Shown: one piece after another, positions 12,532 to 21,876 of the stretch | Layout of the letters: every line of letters begins with the position of its first letter | Position numbering within the stretch: the stretch's first letter is position 1 | Origin: Chrysogorgia sp. JL179-B06 | Taxonomy: Eukaryota; Cnidaria; Anthozoa; Scleralcyonacea; Chrysogorgiidae | Length of the DNA stretch: 64,000 bases | Reading direction: 5' to 3' | Assembly (NCBI GenBank): GCA_035772405.1 | Contig: JAYKKM010000503.1 | Coordinates: 1-64,000 of the forward strand | Notes under the pieces: model-generated | Told to the model about the DNA's origin: nothing | Database searches by the model: none | The model's input: the letters and a program-made list of their open reading frames with translations, nothing else | Made by a program: the position numbers and the translations under genes

Positions 12532-12644
12532 GGTTTTCTAACTCCAATGCAAGGTTTCTTCAATTCCTTTGGTTTACGGGTTGGACAAGAAGGTCATTCC
12601 GAAGTGCAGGGCAGAACAGAATGTCTTATAGACGGACTCATTAG
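12532..12644 (+). pseudogene. Putative 7TM receptor exon (TM7 and tail), frame broken twice
   Basis: After an acceptor (gtttaaccag) the first frame reads GFLTPMQGFFNS. The next frame reads VYG, and the one after it reads GWTRRSFRSAGQ and runs to a TAG at 12642-12644. A helix 7 of the form P-x-Q-G-F-x-N-x-L-V-Y-G-W-T-R is typical of a family of invertebrate receptors related to cAMP-receptor-like or GPR143-like proteins. Reading through needs the loss of one T in TCCTTTGG and one T in GGGTTGG, both short homopolymers. Nearby repeats show the same kind of extra bases, so sequence error is as likely as true decay. The frame of the first part stays open to about 12677, but that reading has no receptor features. 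Confidence 0.5.
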
Positions 12645-12837
12645 TATCACCAGGACCTTTATTGGGAAGCATGTATGGTAGGTACTTCAGTGAGGGAGAA
12701 CTTTAAGGACACAATCTTTTCAAGTTTGGGATTTCAAAACATAAATTGGAGTATTTTTATTTTATTTAATTGATAATTTTGATTGCTGACTCATACCCAG
12801 TCTTTTTATCAGGTTTTGAGGCAATATGATACTGGAA

Positions 12838-13190
12838 ACGCTACATCACAGAGCGTAGAGGGTCTAGGTGAGCACGTCATTTATTCACTGGTCTAGTGGC
12901 AAGCAATCGTCTTCTGCACGGATCCTTTTATTAGTACTTAGGTTTTAGTAATAGGATTTTTACTTATCTTTACTTGTATCGCAGGGGTTTAAGGGTTAGG
13001 GAAAGTAGATAACCCATTGGGGGGGGGGGAGTGGATCTAAGTTGTTTTGGGGGTTGTTTAGCATGCATGTCTCTTATGATGTATATCATAATAAAAGGCA
13101 TTCTCTCGCTGGATACTAAAAAAGATCATCTAGAAGACGATTGCTTGCTGCTGTGTGGCGTGCTCACCCTACGCCCGTGATATAACGTTA
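12838..13190. repeat. Fold-back element with ~80-bp arms
   Basis: The left arm (ctacatcac, gcgtaga, ggtgagcacg, gcaagcaatcgtcttct) is mirrored on the right (agaagacgattgcttgc, cgtgctcaccctacgc, gtgatataacgtt). A run of about 11 G lies in the loop near 13018-13029. No coding content is seen. It is probably a non-autonomous DNA element. Confidence 0.6.
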
Positions 13191-13372
13191 CCCACAACGA
13201 TAGCCTAAGGAGAATACTTTTGTAAGGTATGATGGGACACTCAGTGAAGGAATATGAAAAATAGCTATTTATCAAGCATTTATCCTGCTCAACCTATGAT
13301 TCAGGATTATCATGAATTGTCATCTGGCTTAGGATTCAGGATATGTCTGATTTCTAAGTAATTTTATTGGTC

Positions 13373-13437
13373 CTGACCCTAATCTTAACCCTAATCGTAA
13401 CCCTAACCCCCTGCCTAAAGTTTTACCCTAACCCTAA
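13373..13437. repeat. Degenerate interstitial telomere-like repeats
   Basis: About nine imperfect copies of CCCTAA occur here (ccctaatc, ccctaaccc, accctaaccctaat). This is the animal telomere motif, present internally and imperfectly. Confidence 0.6.
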
Positions 13438-13677
13438 TGCCACGAGAGGATACGTTGATTTATCTTGAACACAAGATCTCTAGTACCGAGTCATTTATAT
13501 TCCCCCTTCCCATAATCACCTAGCAACCTAAAATAAACAAACTGGGTATGAGTCAGCTGTAGCCTGGGGTTGAGTGTCAAAAACCTGAACAGTTTAACCA
13601 GTTTAAAACAAATCAGATCAAATTGTGATGTACAATATTATACAGTAAGCAGCCAAGACAACTCTAATTATTATTAA

Positions 13678-14378
13678 AGTGTTTATGCAGTGAAACATTC
13701 AGTTTGAAATAAACTCTGACTTTTACTTGAAAGAAATATAGTAAAAATTATAAAGATCTAGTGTTTAACAACGTCTTTCAGTATCTCACTTTGTATCTTT
13801 GAGATATTACACATTTGTGTTTGATATGTAATATAATCCTCACTTTGATGTCACATTGCATAATTACGTACTGAAAAAGGCTGTATATCTTTGGGATTAT
13901 GTAACAAAATTATGAAAGTATATGTCATTATGTGTGTGTGTCCCATGTTACGAAACGTACGATTAAGTAACATTTAGAGTGTTTCAATTTGATAATCCCA
14001 AAGATGTGCAGGCTTTTTCAGTTCCGGTAAGGTAAATTATGCAGTACTGTGACATCAAAGTGATGATAATTTACATATCAAACAAATCTTATGGAAGAGT
14101 TGTCTTTATAATTTCTATTATTTGTAATTTGAAAGTAAAATGGTTTTGAACCTTAGGGAGTTCATTAGATGTGTTGACAGTTGATCGTCCTGGTTGTTGT
14201 AGTCTTGAGAAAGGACTCTTAAAGATGGGGACTGCCGCTGGAAGGCCGTCGAAATATCAGTCCACAACAATAGTCTTTCTCAAGGACTACAACAACACCT
14301 GGACGATCAACTTCACACATATAGTACTTTCAAGTTAGAGAGTTGATTTTGAACTGAATTTTTCACTGCATAAACACT
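13678..14378. mobile_element. TTAA-flanked fold-back MITE with nested insertion
   Basis: Perfect TTAA duplications (13674-13677 and 14379-14382) flank inverted ends AGTGTTTATGCAGTGAAA. Inside are the family blocks 'tttgatatgtaa' and 'atgtcacattgcataatta' in both orientations. The right arm is interrupted at about 14150-14335 by another repeat that carries GTCGAAA. TTAA targets are the signature of piggyBac-type transposases. No transposase is encoded here, so the element is non-autonomous. Confidence 0.8.
14150..14335 (+). repeat. Nested repeat with GGCCGTCGAAA core, copy 1
   Basis: The stretch 'ggccgtcgaaa...caacaatagtctttctcaag...acgatcaacttcacacat' occurs three times. It is here on the plus strand, at 14520-14615 on the minus strand and at 15165-15257 on the plus strand. 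This copy lies inside the right arm of the TTAA MITE. It carries extra bases (caaggactac, aacaacacctgg) relative to the others. A partial inverted copy of its own left part (14180-14225) makes it hairpin-like. Confidence 0.65.
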
Positions 14379-14519
14379 TTAACATTAGATCATGAGCTCA
14401 AAATTTCTATGAGGTGATGGTTAATGAGGACAAAGCCCAAGTTAACTTTAATCACCTCGTAGAAATTGAGAGCAAAATAATCTAATTATTTTAAAGTAAA
14501 TGGTTTGAACCTAGGACTC

Positions 14520-15257
14520 ATTAGATGTGTGAAGTTGATCGTCCAGGTTGTTGTAGTCTTGAGAAAGACTATTGTTGGTGACTGACGTTTCGACGGCCTC
14601 AGTGGCAGTAACAATGGGTGTGGAAACAATGGGTACCCGGTCATCTACCGACAAACGATACACCCACGCTTAACGTATGACGCAACACCCACTCACATTG
14701 ATTATTACACAAACAACCGATGAGGAACAATATTGGCCCACGCTTAAAGCCTGGTTTCCATTTGGTCGCCACGACCGCAACCGTGTCACAGTGGACGATG
14801 TAATAGAGTGTCCATCTATTTCTGCAATCATGAGTAAAGAGCAGACAAAAGACATGGTAAATACGCATACCTAAAATGAACAGGTTTGTGATTGGCTACA
14901 TGGAACAAAAGTGGTTAGGACATTGGTTTCTTTGTGATTGATTCTATTGTTTTAATCAATTGTTCGTATAGGTAGGTGGCGACACAAAAGACACTCCATT
15001 ATATCGACCACTATGACACTGTTGCAATCATGGCGGAAACCAGGCTTTAACGCATGATGCAATACCCCAATTATGACACAAACAAACTATGATATGAACC
15101 AGACGTATATACATGTACCTGTATATAGGCAAACCTGACAAACACGCTTTACTTGACTCTGAAGATGACCGCCGCTGAGGCCGTCGAAACGTCAGTCACC
15201 AACAATAGTCTTTCTCAAGACTACAACAACCTTGACGATCAACTTCACACATCTAAT
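14520..15257. mobile_element. Composite element with ~95-bp inverted terminal repeats (GTCGAAACGTC family)
   Basis: 14520-14615 and 15165-15257 are near-identical inverted repeats. The right one contains CTGAAGA...GGCCGTCGAAACGTC, which resembles the conserved core of a hammerhead ribozyme (CUGANGA, stem, GAAA). Inverted terminal copies of this kind are also seen for the Penelope-like element at 55.8-57.0 kb, so a relic of a second retroelement is possible. The interior holds a TTAA MITE and no recognisable coding sequence. Confidence 0.5.
14748..15046. mobile_element. 299-bp TTAA-flanked MITE (AGCCTGGTTTCC termini)
   Basis: TTAA at 14744-14747 and 15047-15050 flanks inverted ends AGCCTGGTTTCC / GGAAACCAGGCT. 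The imperfect complementarity continues inward for about 65 bases (ggtcgc, gtgtcac, gatgtaat, gagtgtc). Overlapping open frames on both strands at 14641-14874 come from this structure and are not genes. Confidence 0.8.
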
Positions 15258-15437
15258 TATTTTAGTCAAACTAACTTAGTAATGTTCATTATATTATTTG
15301 AAAAATGAGCATTGTTTTTTTTGGTGGAAAACTAAGTAATTAATTATTTTGCATTAATCTAAGGAGATAATACATCTGACCACAATCACCATAATTATTT
15401 TACCTATACAGTAGTATACAATCACCATGCCAATGTA

Positions 15438-15646
15438 TCACTGTTTAGGTAAATTTAATAAATTATCAGTAAGTGATGGAGTTTGCGGTGTCCTTCTTGA
15501 TGAAGGTGTTGATGACCTCCCTGGAGTTCTCTCGGACGCTCTTTGTGGAGAGGGTGAGTAACTCGATCTTCAAAGCCTTGTCTGTTCCAACTCTTATTTC
15601 CCCCTAATTTCTCTTGAGGCCAACCTTTTGGGCAGCTTGGTGACAT
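15438..15646 (-). pseudogene. ESS2: ESS2 last exon, frameshifted in its first half
   Basis: The last 132 bases (15438-15569) read cleanly as RSSYSPSPQRASERTPG and onward to SLTDNLLNLPKQ-stop, the expected ESS2 C-terminus. Upstream, family pieces lie in different frames: MSP, AAQ, RLAS, IRVGTDKAL. At least three or four single-base insertions are needed to join them (AAAAGG, TAGGGGGAAA, TTGAAGATC). The 5' border is not clear. Exons 1-4 are clean, so either this part of the assembly is poor or the final exon is decaying. I favour sequence error. Confidence 0.8.
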
Positions 15647-18600
15647 TATTGATAAGTAAATTCTTTTCACTTGTGTTTTTACTGTTTTGGTGACCTTATA
15701 TAAACAGATAACAATACCCAAGTCTTGAAGACAGAGTGGGAGATAAGTGTAATTTTACAAAAAAATTGATTTGTTGATTTGTCAAAAATGGCAGATGTAG
15801 TTTTCTGTACTTTCCGAGAAGGTTCAGATGTCGACGAAGGTTTAGACTATAGTTCTTGCAAATACTTTACTTTTTTAGCATCTTCAGTGGTAACCCATTG
15901 GATAGTCAAACAACCCACACAGTGAAAATCCCACCACTTGATTATAAATCACCTTTCTCCTGTTTCACTTTTCTATAACAACACCCTGATTCTCTACTTA
16001 AGTTTAATACGAGAGCTTCTGGTCCTAGACCAAGGGTACATTTACGTCGGACAAAGTTATAGTTCGGTCAGACACCAATACACTTGGGTCGGACAAACTA
16101 CTGCCCTCAATTTCACTTGGGTCGGACAGAAAGTCCGGTGTTTTCCTCCCTACTCAGACAATTTCACGAATGGGTCAGACAATGTCCGTGATCGATATTG
16201 TAAGGCCTGACTCTAGAGCTCTGAGATGCCCATGCATCAAGATCCGGCCTCTTGACCTTCCTGATGCGACCAGCAGGAGTTGCCAGGTACTGTTATCCCA
16301 TCCACCTTTCGCACCTGCTGACAGTGGCCCAGCTTTGTCATTGTAGGGACACCCTGACCCACGGCAACAAGGTGGTGGGATCATGAAGATCGTCTAAGTG
16401 CCTGGGGCACATAAGTTTAGTTCCCCACTCTACTTCACCACATCAAGCTATCCCCTACTTTGCAATGAGCCCTGTAGTCTATTTACCCGAGGTGATCATG
16501 TGACAAAACATCTGACCTGCAATACCTAAAAATACCTACTGTAACTGATCACTTGATATCTTCAGGTGTATTTAAATGCTTATATCCACAATGTTCATGA
16601 TAATGATAATTGATTGTCATGATCATGTTCAACTTTGTAAACATTTGTATTATTAAAATCATCATCTTAGCACTCGAATATTTGTCTTAACAACATGCTA
16701 CAATGCCCATGTTAGGCTGATGCGGTATACCGGTATTTTTAACATACCGAATATTCGATATTCTAATTCTCAGATAACGGAAATATCGAAACTTTCGATA
16801 TTTATCGGTCGTGTGTTACACCATTTTCGCATATTCGTAGAATATATCTGAACCTATTAAATGTGATGTACCTATCAACTTTCGATTTTTTTCATGTGCC
16901 GATGTAAAACAAGACGCGCAAAAACAGATTTAATGTTAATTACAATCGTTAATTAGCACTATTCAAAAGGATGACACTTTTTGCAGAAGCATTTCTATAA
17001 AAACGAAGTGAGATGGATTTGAATAGATCCCACACCTTGGACTTCGGTTAAAAGCAAAGTGTCACTGTGTCAGAATTTACATAGCCTGTGTACAGCCTGA
17101 ATATACACCTGTAATACAGTCCGTGAAAACTCGCACGATAGCTTGTCGACCACCCGCTGCTGAGCTACTCAGATCTGAGTAGTAGATTTTGATTGTTCAA
17201 ATCACAACCTTGACTTATTCCAGGTACAATTAGTTCTCTTGGAATTCTTGTGAGATCAAATAATCCAATCAAATAAACAATTATGAATCATATGAGTATT
17301 AAACCACTCAAAATCTACTACTCAGATCTGAGTAGCTCAGTGGGGGGTCGACAAGCCATCGTGCGAGTTTTCACAGACTGTATTACAGGACCGGTGTATA
17401 TTCAGGCTGTACACAGGCTAGAATTTACACAGCTCATTGCAGTCGACAGTGCGATACTGAAGTCAATTAGCCAACACATTTTCTTGAGTCCATTATTTTA
17501 TTATCTCTGTTCTGTTCAGTGTTCATCATCCCTAATGCGCTAATGTGGAGTTATTTCAAGAAAGGCAACACTGAAAGTGATGATCCTGATTCCATATGTC
17601 AACCGTGCAAGAAGACCGTTAAGAACACGGGAGGCATCTTAAATTTATCACAATTAGACTTTTTCAGTCCATGGCCAGCAGCATTGTGTGAATGCGCGCG
17701 ACTGCTATATTTATAACATTTTGTGCTGTTTGACAACTTTACGTCACATACTAAAAAATGTTTCAAGAGTTTCACAAAATTTTGATGTGTAAAAATACCG
17801 GTATCGATATTACCGATATTTTTTCCTGTATCGGCCATTCGTTTATTTTTCAATACCGCATCAGCCTAGCCCATGTTCAGTTGATATCAATTTGACCACT
17901 GTTTTGAGAAACGGTCTTGTTATTGATACCTATGTTAAAGTATTATACAATTCAGAAAACCGATGTTCACTCGAGCAAGCACTAGGATAATTCAAGCTAT
18001 TACTGGTAAATGCAACAATTACCTGCCAATCACAGATGCTGCGTGAGCTCGTCGTCTTTCCTCCCTGTGTTGTTTACTGGCTTTCTCTGCCAATTTCAAT
18101 GCTAGGATTTCACGTTTCTTTGGCTCAGGGATCTTAAATGTTGGTCCGGGCATTGAGTCCACGGCAATGTTTCCAGCATCCAGACGGAAGGGTGTGCCTT
18201 CAATCGTACCCCAAGTCATGAATGGTGATGCATCGACACCTTGAAATTAGGGAGTGTAACATATACATTATGTAAGTACGTTTAGCAGTAAAATCAGATG
18301 TTGACCAAAATAGTACATTATAAGTACTGTATACTGTGCATATAATAATACCATATAATTAATGTCTGAAAAAGTGCTTAATTTTTCCTCTAGGTTATTG
18401 GAGTGTGCTTTGAATAGTCAAAAGATGGCTGATAGCAATGGCTTCTATAGCTCAGTGGGTTAGAGTGCTGGTCTAGAGTTCCATTGGTTGTGGAAACCTT
18501 TGATTCCTGGCAGGAAGGCCTTGGGCTTGACCACACTCTGTTTTACGTGACATTGTTGAGGATTGCTTTTCCAAATGAATTTTTTTTACGCTGTGCAAAT

Positions 18601-21600
18601 TAAATTGCGATACCTCTGTCAAATTTGTACAGTACCTGGAGCTGGAGAAGGTGTGGCAATAAATCTAAATCCATTGACATTTGGTGTTTCACTTCCTCCA
18701 ATTTCTTTTCCATCCACTCCAATTCTGCCTTTGTTACTGGTCTCCTGAGCTTCAGCAGCTTTGCTCATTGACTCTGCTGTCACATTACCACAAAATGTAT
18801 CATCCGACAATCTTGTATTATTGTGCTTGATCACACGTTCCTGTAAATTGTCACAAGAAATCTGCTCTTCTGTAGTAAGTGTTGCAGATTCTGGAATGTA
18901 CATCAGAGCATTTTTGTTTGTGTAATCCCAATTATCAACGTTTGCTGGACGATCGGCTAACTTCAAGGAATCGCCCTCTTTGCCTAATTCTGGCAGAGCA
19001 AGTCTTTGCTGGGTAAGCAGTTTGTGTTCATTCTCTTTCTCGTAAAGCCATGCATATTTACTTTTGTTTTTTTGAAGGCTAGTTGCCATTATAATCTCGA
19101 AAGAAGCGTTATCTTCGCTGGTGTGCTTTGCAAGGAATTTATCAAGCGACGTATTCTGTGAATCGTGGACAGCTTTGCCAGTTTCTTGGTTAGTTGACAC
19201 ATTTTCTGTTCTAGGTGTTGAAATTGATTCTTCATCATCAGGGCCTTCCCATTGTTTCTGGGTTGGAGGTCTTTCAAAATTTGCTGGGGATGGAGCTGAA
19301 AATAAGATCAGAGTTTAGATAAGTTCATTAAAGTGCCTGTAACCTCAAAACATTTTATTGTCTTATTTGGAAGAACATTTAAAATGATAAAGTAACTTCT
19401 TTTGAAGATTTTCGTTTCTTCGCTTTCTTTTTGAGATATATCAGTTTGTTTGATATGCAAATGTCTGGAATTTACAGTACGTCACATAATGTGTGATCTG
19501 AGAATGGTGTATATCTTTGCGTTCATCAAATAAAAACACTAAAGTGTGAATAACACGTGTGCGTGTTTCTCCCACAACACCAAACTGCTTGATTTTAAAG
19601 GATTTCGTTCGAGAATGAAAGTGATAGACACATTTCTCAAATATGTCATTATGCATGTGTGACGTAAATTCTGTACATTTGCATATCAAACAAACTGATA
19701 TACTGTATCTCAAAAAGAAAGCGAAGAAACGAAAATCTTCAAAAGAAGTTACTTTATCAATTTAAAAGTTCTTCCAAATAAGATAATAAAAAAATTTGAG
19801 GTTAGGAGCACTTTAAAAGCATAAAGAAAGTATCGATAAATATTTGCTTCAATGCTCACAAAGACAGGTTACATTTTGGTGCACAGGTACTGCCAAAGTA
19901 GTGTGTACAGTAGGAGGTCTAATGTTTCGAACAATTAGGCCCTTTGACAGAGAGTGAAATGTAAATGTGCAAGGGCTTTTGTTCAAAATGTTAGACCTAC
20001 ACACTAGGCTGACCAGAAAAAATCAGTTATTTTTAGAGATGAGTGTTTTGGTTTCGTTCAAACTGGAAAACTGATAAACCGATTCAGAATTTATCAATTT
20101 AATTTATAGTTTGTATTTTTATCTGACAAAAATTATTATAAGTAAATACATGGCATTGAGGGAGATTAGTGATTAAATGTACCTGAAAGCTGAGGGAGGT
20201 TTAGTAAACCTCCCGAGGCTTGAGGGACATTTAATCACTAATCGACAAAAATGCCATGCATTTACTTTGTAATACCATGTTCATCGAGGGAATAAACAAA
20301 ACAATGGACGCTTTAGTGGTGTATACATTGGTACTCCACGTTTTAGTTTGGTGTATACGTTTAGTTTGGTGTATACGTTTAGTTTGGTGTATACGTTTAG
20401 TTTGGTGTATACGTTTAGTTTGGTGTATACGTTTAGTTTGGTGTATACGTTTAGTTTGGTGTATACGTTTAGTTTGGTGTATACGTTTAGTTTGGTGTAT
20501 ACGTTTAGTTTGGTGTATACGTTTAGTTTGGTGTATACGTTTAGTTTGGTGTATACGTTTAGTTTGGTGTATACATTGATACTCCACCGTGTGTGTTTTA
20601 TCGTATTGAACATCAATAAATAAAAGCATAAAACATTATCTTTGAAATAATAAATATTTATGTGCAAATCACTGGGTTCTTTTACGCATGCGCAAAGAAA
20701 AATTGTTATCGGCTGAAAGAACGAATAAGAGCTGGGTGCAGACAGGGCCTTTGTGACTCTATCTAGTCATTCCGATGATCATTGATGAGGGATTATTCCC
20801 TCAAGCATAGATTATTCCCTCTTGAATATTGGATGAGGGAAAATTAGAGATAATTGTCCTTCGTCCAGTATTCAAGAGGGACGATTAGTTCTAGTAGAGG
20901 GAAATTTGATGTTAATCGTCCCTCTTGAAACAAAGGATTTCGAGGTGAACATGGTATTGCAAGAATATGAAGGTGTTCAACCCAAAAACTACAACATCCA
21001 CAGCTGAGTACAGCCTACAAGATAAGAATGATAATTGTAATTGTTATCAAAGCAGATTTACTTACGTGGTGCTCCCACTGGTGTTTGAACAACCCGATAC
21101 TGGGAGGAAAGCATACGAAGCTTTTCCACATCCTGGGTATCAACTGCTTCAAGATATTGGTTTTGAGCCTTTAACTTGGTAACTTCAGGGAAGAAGTCTC
21201 TCTCAATAATGTTCTCGATAGACTAGAGAATTAAATTGCTAGAAATATTAATAATTACATTATCTCCCTTATATAATAATTATATTATCATTATCTACAA
21301 ATTTTTCTACCTCCTACGGATATATGCACTCTAACGTCTAAACGTCTGGTAAAGGGTCAGTGTCAGAATGCATTGACATTACATTTTTGCACTGGTCCCA
21401 ATCTACTGTACATCACAATTGATTGTAAATGCCATTGATTGCAATGTGTGCTAAAGAGTTTGATTTACTTGACACAGCAGATATCAAACTTAATTGCTAA
21501 ACTAAATAGACTATACATACTGTATATGTATTAAATAGGGACCGATGACACCGATCATCATCATGGGGCCCATGTTGGCATTTAATAGGCCGACGAACCT

Positions 21601-21709
21601 GAATATAAGTATCCTCATCAAGAACATCTTGTTTCTTCTTTATCACTGGCTTTTCTATATCCTTATTGTAATCAATTATAGCTTTATCTCCACTTTTAGC
21701 AAGAGCCAT
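15438..21709 (-). CDS. ESS2: Splicing-associated nuclear protein ESS2 (DGCR14 family)
   Basis: Five exons on the minus strand encode the ESS2/DGCR14/Es2 family, a nuclear protein associated with late spliceosomal complexes. Exons: 21599-21709, 21066-21222, 18636-19295, 18023-18239 and about 15438-15646. The first four join in phase with GT/AG borders and give about 381 residues. Family landmarks in order: VLDEDTYIQ joined to SIENIIERDFFPEVTKLKAQ (near residues 30-57), YAWLYEKENEH, a long acidic/polar middle, NTRL, GPDGK-like VDGKE, GFRFIATPSPAPG, MTWGTIEGTPFRL, PGPTFKIPEPKKRE, then LAEKASKQHREERRRAHAA. The last exon ends with RSSYSPSPQ...TDNLLNLPKQ but is frameshifted at its start. Expected total is about 450 residues (human about 476). 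The start codon at 21709 follows a five-codon upstream frame. Identification is by family recognition and was not searched. Confidence 0.93.
15939..16712. other. ESS2 intron 4 sequence, no feature recognised
   Basis: A patch at 16020-16190 repeats gggtcggacaaa / ggtcagacaa four or five times at irregular spacing. 16200-16400 is more GC-rich and open on the minus strand, without a recognised domain. A further ESS2 exon could hide here, but I see no family motif. Confidence 0.4.
17073..17441. repeat. Fold-back nested inside the hAT element
   Basis: The left arm (agcctgtgtacagcctgaat, gaaaactcgcacgat, ctactcagatctgagtag) is mirrored on the right (ctactcagatctgagtag, atcgtgcgagttttc, attcaggctgtacacagg). 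Arms are about 120 bp with a loop of about 110 bp. Each arm also contains the small palindrome ctactcagatctgagtag. Confidence 0.8.
17519..17716 (+). pseudogene. BED zinc-finger relic of a hAT transposase
   Basis: The frame contains MWSYFKKG, then a 12-residue acidic stretch, CQPCKKTVKNTGG and LNLSQL. This follows the zf-BED pattern (V/M-W-x-x-F, C-x2-C, G-G, N-L-x-x-H/Q-L). The final histidines are lost, and the frame ends shortly after in unrelated sequence. BED fingers sit at the N-terminus of hAT transposases, which fits the 8-bp target duplication. Not functional. Confidence 0.75.
18023..18239 (-). CDS. ESS2: ESS2 exon 4
   Basis: 217 bases between tttcaag/GTGTCG and TTGGCAG/gtaatt, phase 1 to phase 2. 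It reads VDASPFMTWGTIEGTPFRL, then PGPTFKIPEPKKREILAL, and ends KQHREERRRAHAASVIG. MTWG and the PGPxFKIxEPxxRE block are diagnostic for ESS2. Confidence 0.95.
18440..18522 (+). repeat. tRNA-derived SINE-like sequence in ESS2 intron 3
   Basis: tagctcagtgggttagagtg is a near-perfect box A, and ctttgattcctgg is a weakened box B. The ends (ggcttct / aggaaggcc) pair imperfectly. A SINE head or tRNA pseudogene lies between ESS2 exons 3 and 4. Confidence 0.5.
18636..19295 (-). CDS. ESS2: ESS2 exon 3 (central region)
   Basis: 660 bases between attttcag/CTCCATCC and CTCCAG/gtactg, phase 1 to phase 1, one clean frame. It begins PSPANFERPPTQKQWEGPDD and contains KYAWLYEKENEHKLL, DNWDYTNKNALMYIPE, NTRL and GFRFIATPSPAPG. 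These are the family's coiled and proline-serine segments. The plus-strand frame at 18563-18748 is a shadow. Confidence 0.95.
19332..19812. mobile_element. TTAA-flanked fold-back MITE in ESS2 intron 2
   Basis: Perfect TTAA duplications (19328-19331, 19813-19816) flank ends AGTGCCTGTAACCTCAAA / TTTGAGGTTAGGAGCACT. Nearly the whole 481 bp folds back on itself, including cttcttttgaagattttcg and tttgatatgcaaatgt, which contains an octamer ATGCAAAT. The frame at 19441-19713 is structural noise. This is the cleanest copy of the family also seen at 7.2 kb. Confidence 0.85.
20141..20963. repeat. Fold-back element, second copy, carrying an 18-bp minisatellite
   Basis: 20141-20268 is a hairpin: 'agtaaatacatggcat' and 'gattaaatgt' mirror 'acatttaatcactaat' and 'atgccatgcatttact', with centre ggaggtttagtaaacctcc. 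20269-20291 (aataccatgttcatcgag) is mirrored at 20940-20963. The second block (20770-20935) holds repeated gagggacgatta / taatcgtccctc words. The order matches the copy at 11700-12440, which lacks the minisatellite. Confidence 0.65.
20342..20575. repeat. 18-bp minisatellite, 13 near-perfect copies
   Basis: The unit gtttagtttggtgtatac repeats about 13 times with almost no variation. It is bracketed by tacattggtactccac and tacattgatactccac. Because 18 is a multiple of three, all frames stay open (for example R-I-H-Q-T-K or V-Y-T-K-L-N repeats). These open frames are not evidence of a gene. Near-identity of units implies recent expansion. Confidence 0.95.
21066..21222 (-). CDS. ESS2: ESS2 exon 2
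   Basis: 157 bases between ctctag/TCTATC and CACCAC/gtaag. It reads SIENIIERDFFPEVTKLKAQ, then YLEAVDTQDVEKLRML. The RDFFP block is the most conserved ESS2 segment. Starts in phase 0, ends in phase 1. The long plus-strand frame at 20967-21182 is its shadow. Confidence 0.93.
21599..21709 (-). CDS. ESS2: ESS2 exon 1
   Basis: 37 codons from ATG (21709) to the donor TTCAG/gttcgt. The reading starts MALAKSGDKAI and ends VLDEDTYIQ, which matches the family's N-terminal K-x-VLDE-x-x-Y-I block. The exon ends in phase 0. Confidence 0.92.
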
Positions 21710-21726
21710 GTTGTATTATTAAAACG

Positions 21727-21744
21727 TCAGCACTCGGACGCCAT
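21727..21744 (-). promoter_or_regulatory. ESS2 upstream ATG (5-codon uORF) overlapping a YY1-like motif
   Basis: On the minus strand, 18 bases before the ESS2 start, acaaaATGGCGTCCGAGTGCTGA gives the frame M-A-S-E-C-stop. AAAATGGCG matches the YY1 motif often found at or just after transcription starts of housekeeping genes. If transcribed, the ATG is in a strong context (A at -3, G at +4) and could reduce initiation at the main ATG. If transcription starts downstream of it, it is only a promoter element. Confidence 0.45.
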
Positions 21745-21876
21745 TTTGTAAACAAGAAGATAGTGATAGTGACAAGAAGATGACTGCGCAGAATGAAACA
21801 CCGCTGGATATTGGAAAATCAAATATTTCATCGATTCAACAACAATCCCATGATGCAAATCTGTCATCAAGTGTGT

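Larger units (their letters stand above)
16713..17868. mobile_element. Non-autonomous hAT-type DNA transposon in ESS2 intron 4
   Basis: The ends TAGGCTGATGCGGTAT and ATACCGCATCAGCCTA are perfect 16-bp inverted repeats. They are flanked by a perfect 8-bp direct duplication gcccatgt (16705-16712 and 17869-17876). Eight-base target duplications with short TIRs indicate the hAT superfamily. At 1156 bp it is far too short for a transposase gene. It keeps a BED-finger relic (17519-17716) and contains a separate fold-back (17073-17441), so it looks like an internally deleted autonomous element. The subterminal regions hold repeated ccgatat/atatcgg words, possible transposase-binding sites. Confidence 0.9.

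Noticed and set aside
14641..14874. Overlapping 61-75 residue frames on both strands
   Set aside because: They lie across inverted repeats of a MITE; no family motif.
20231..20667. Open frames encoding RIHQTK, VYTKLN, SLVYTF or LVWCIR repeats
   Set aside because: All come from the 18-bp minisatellite read in different frames and strands.
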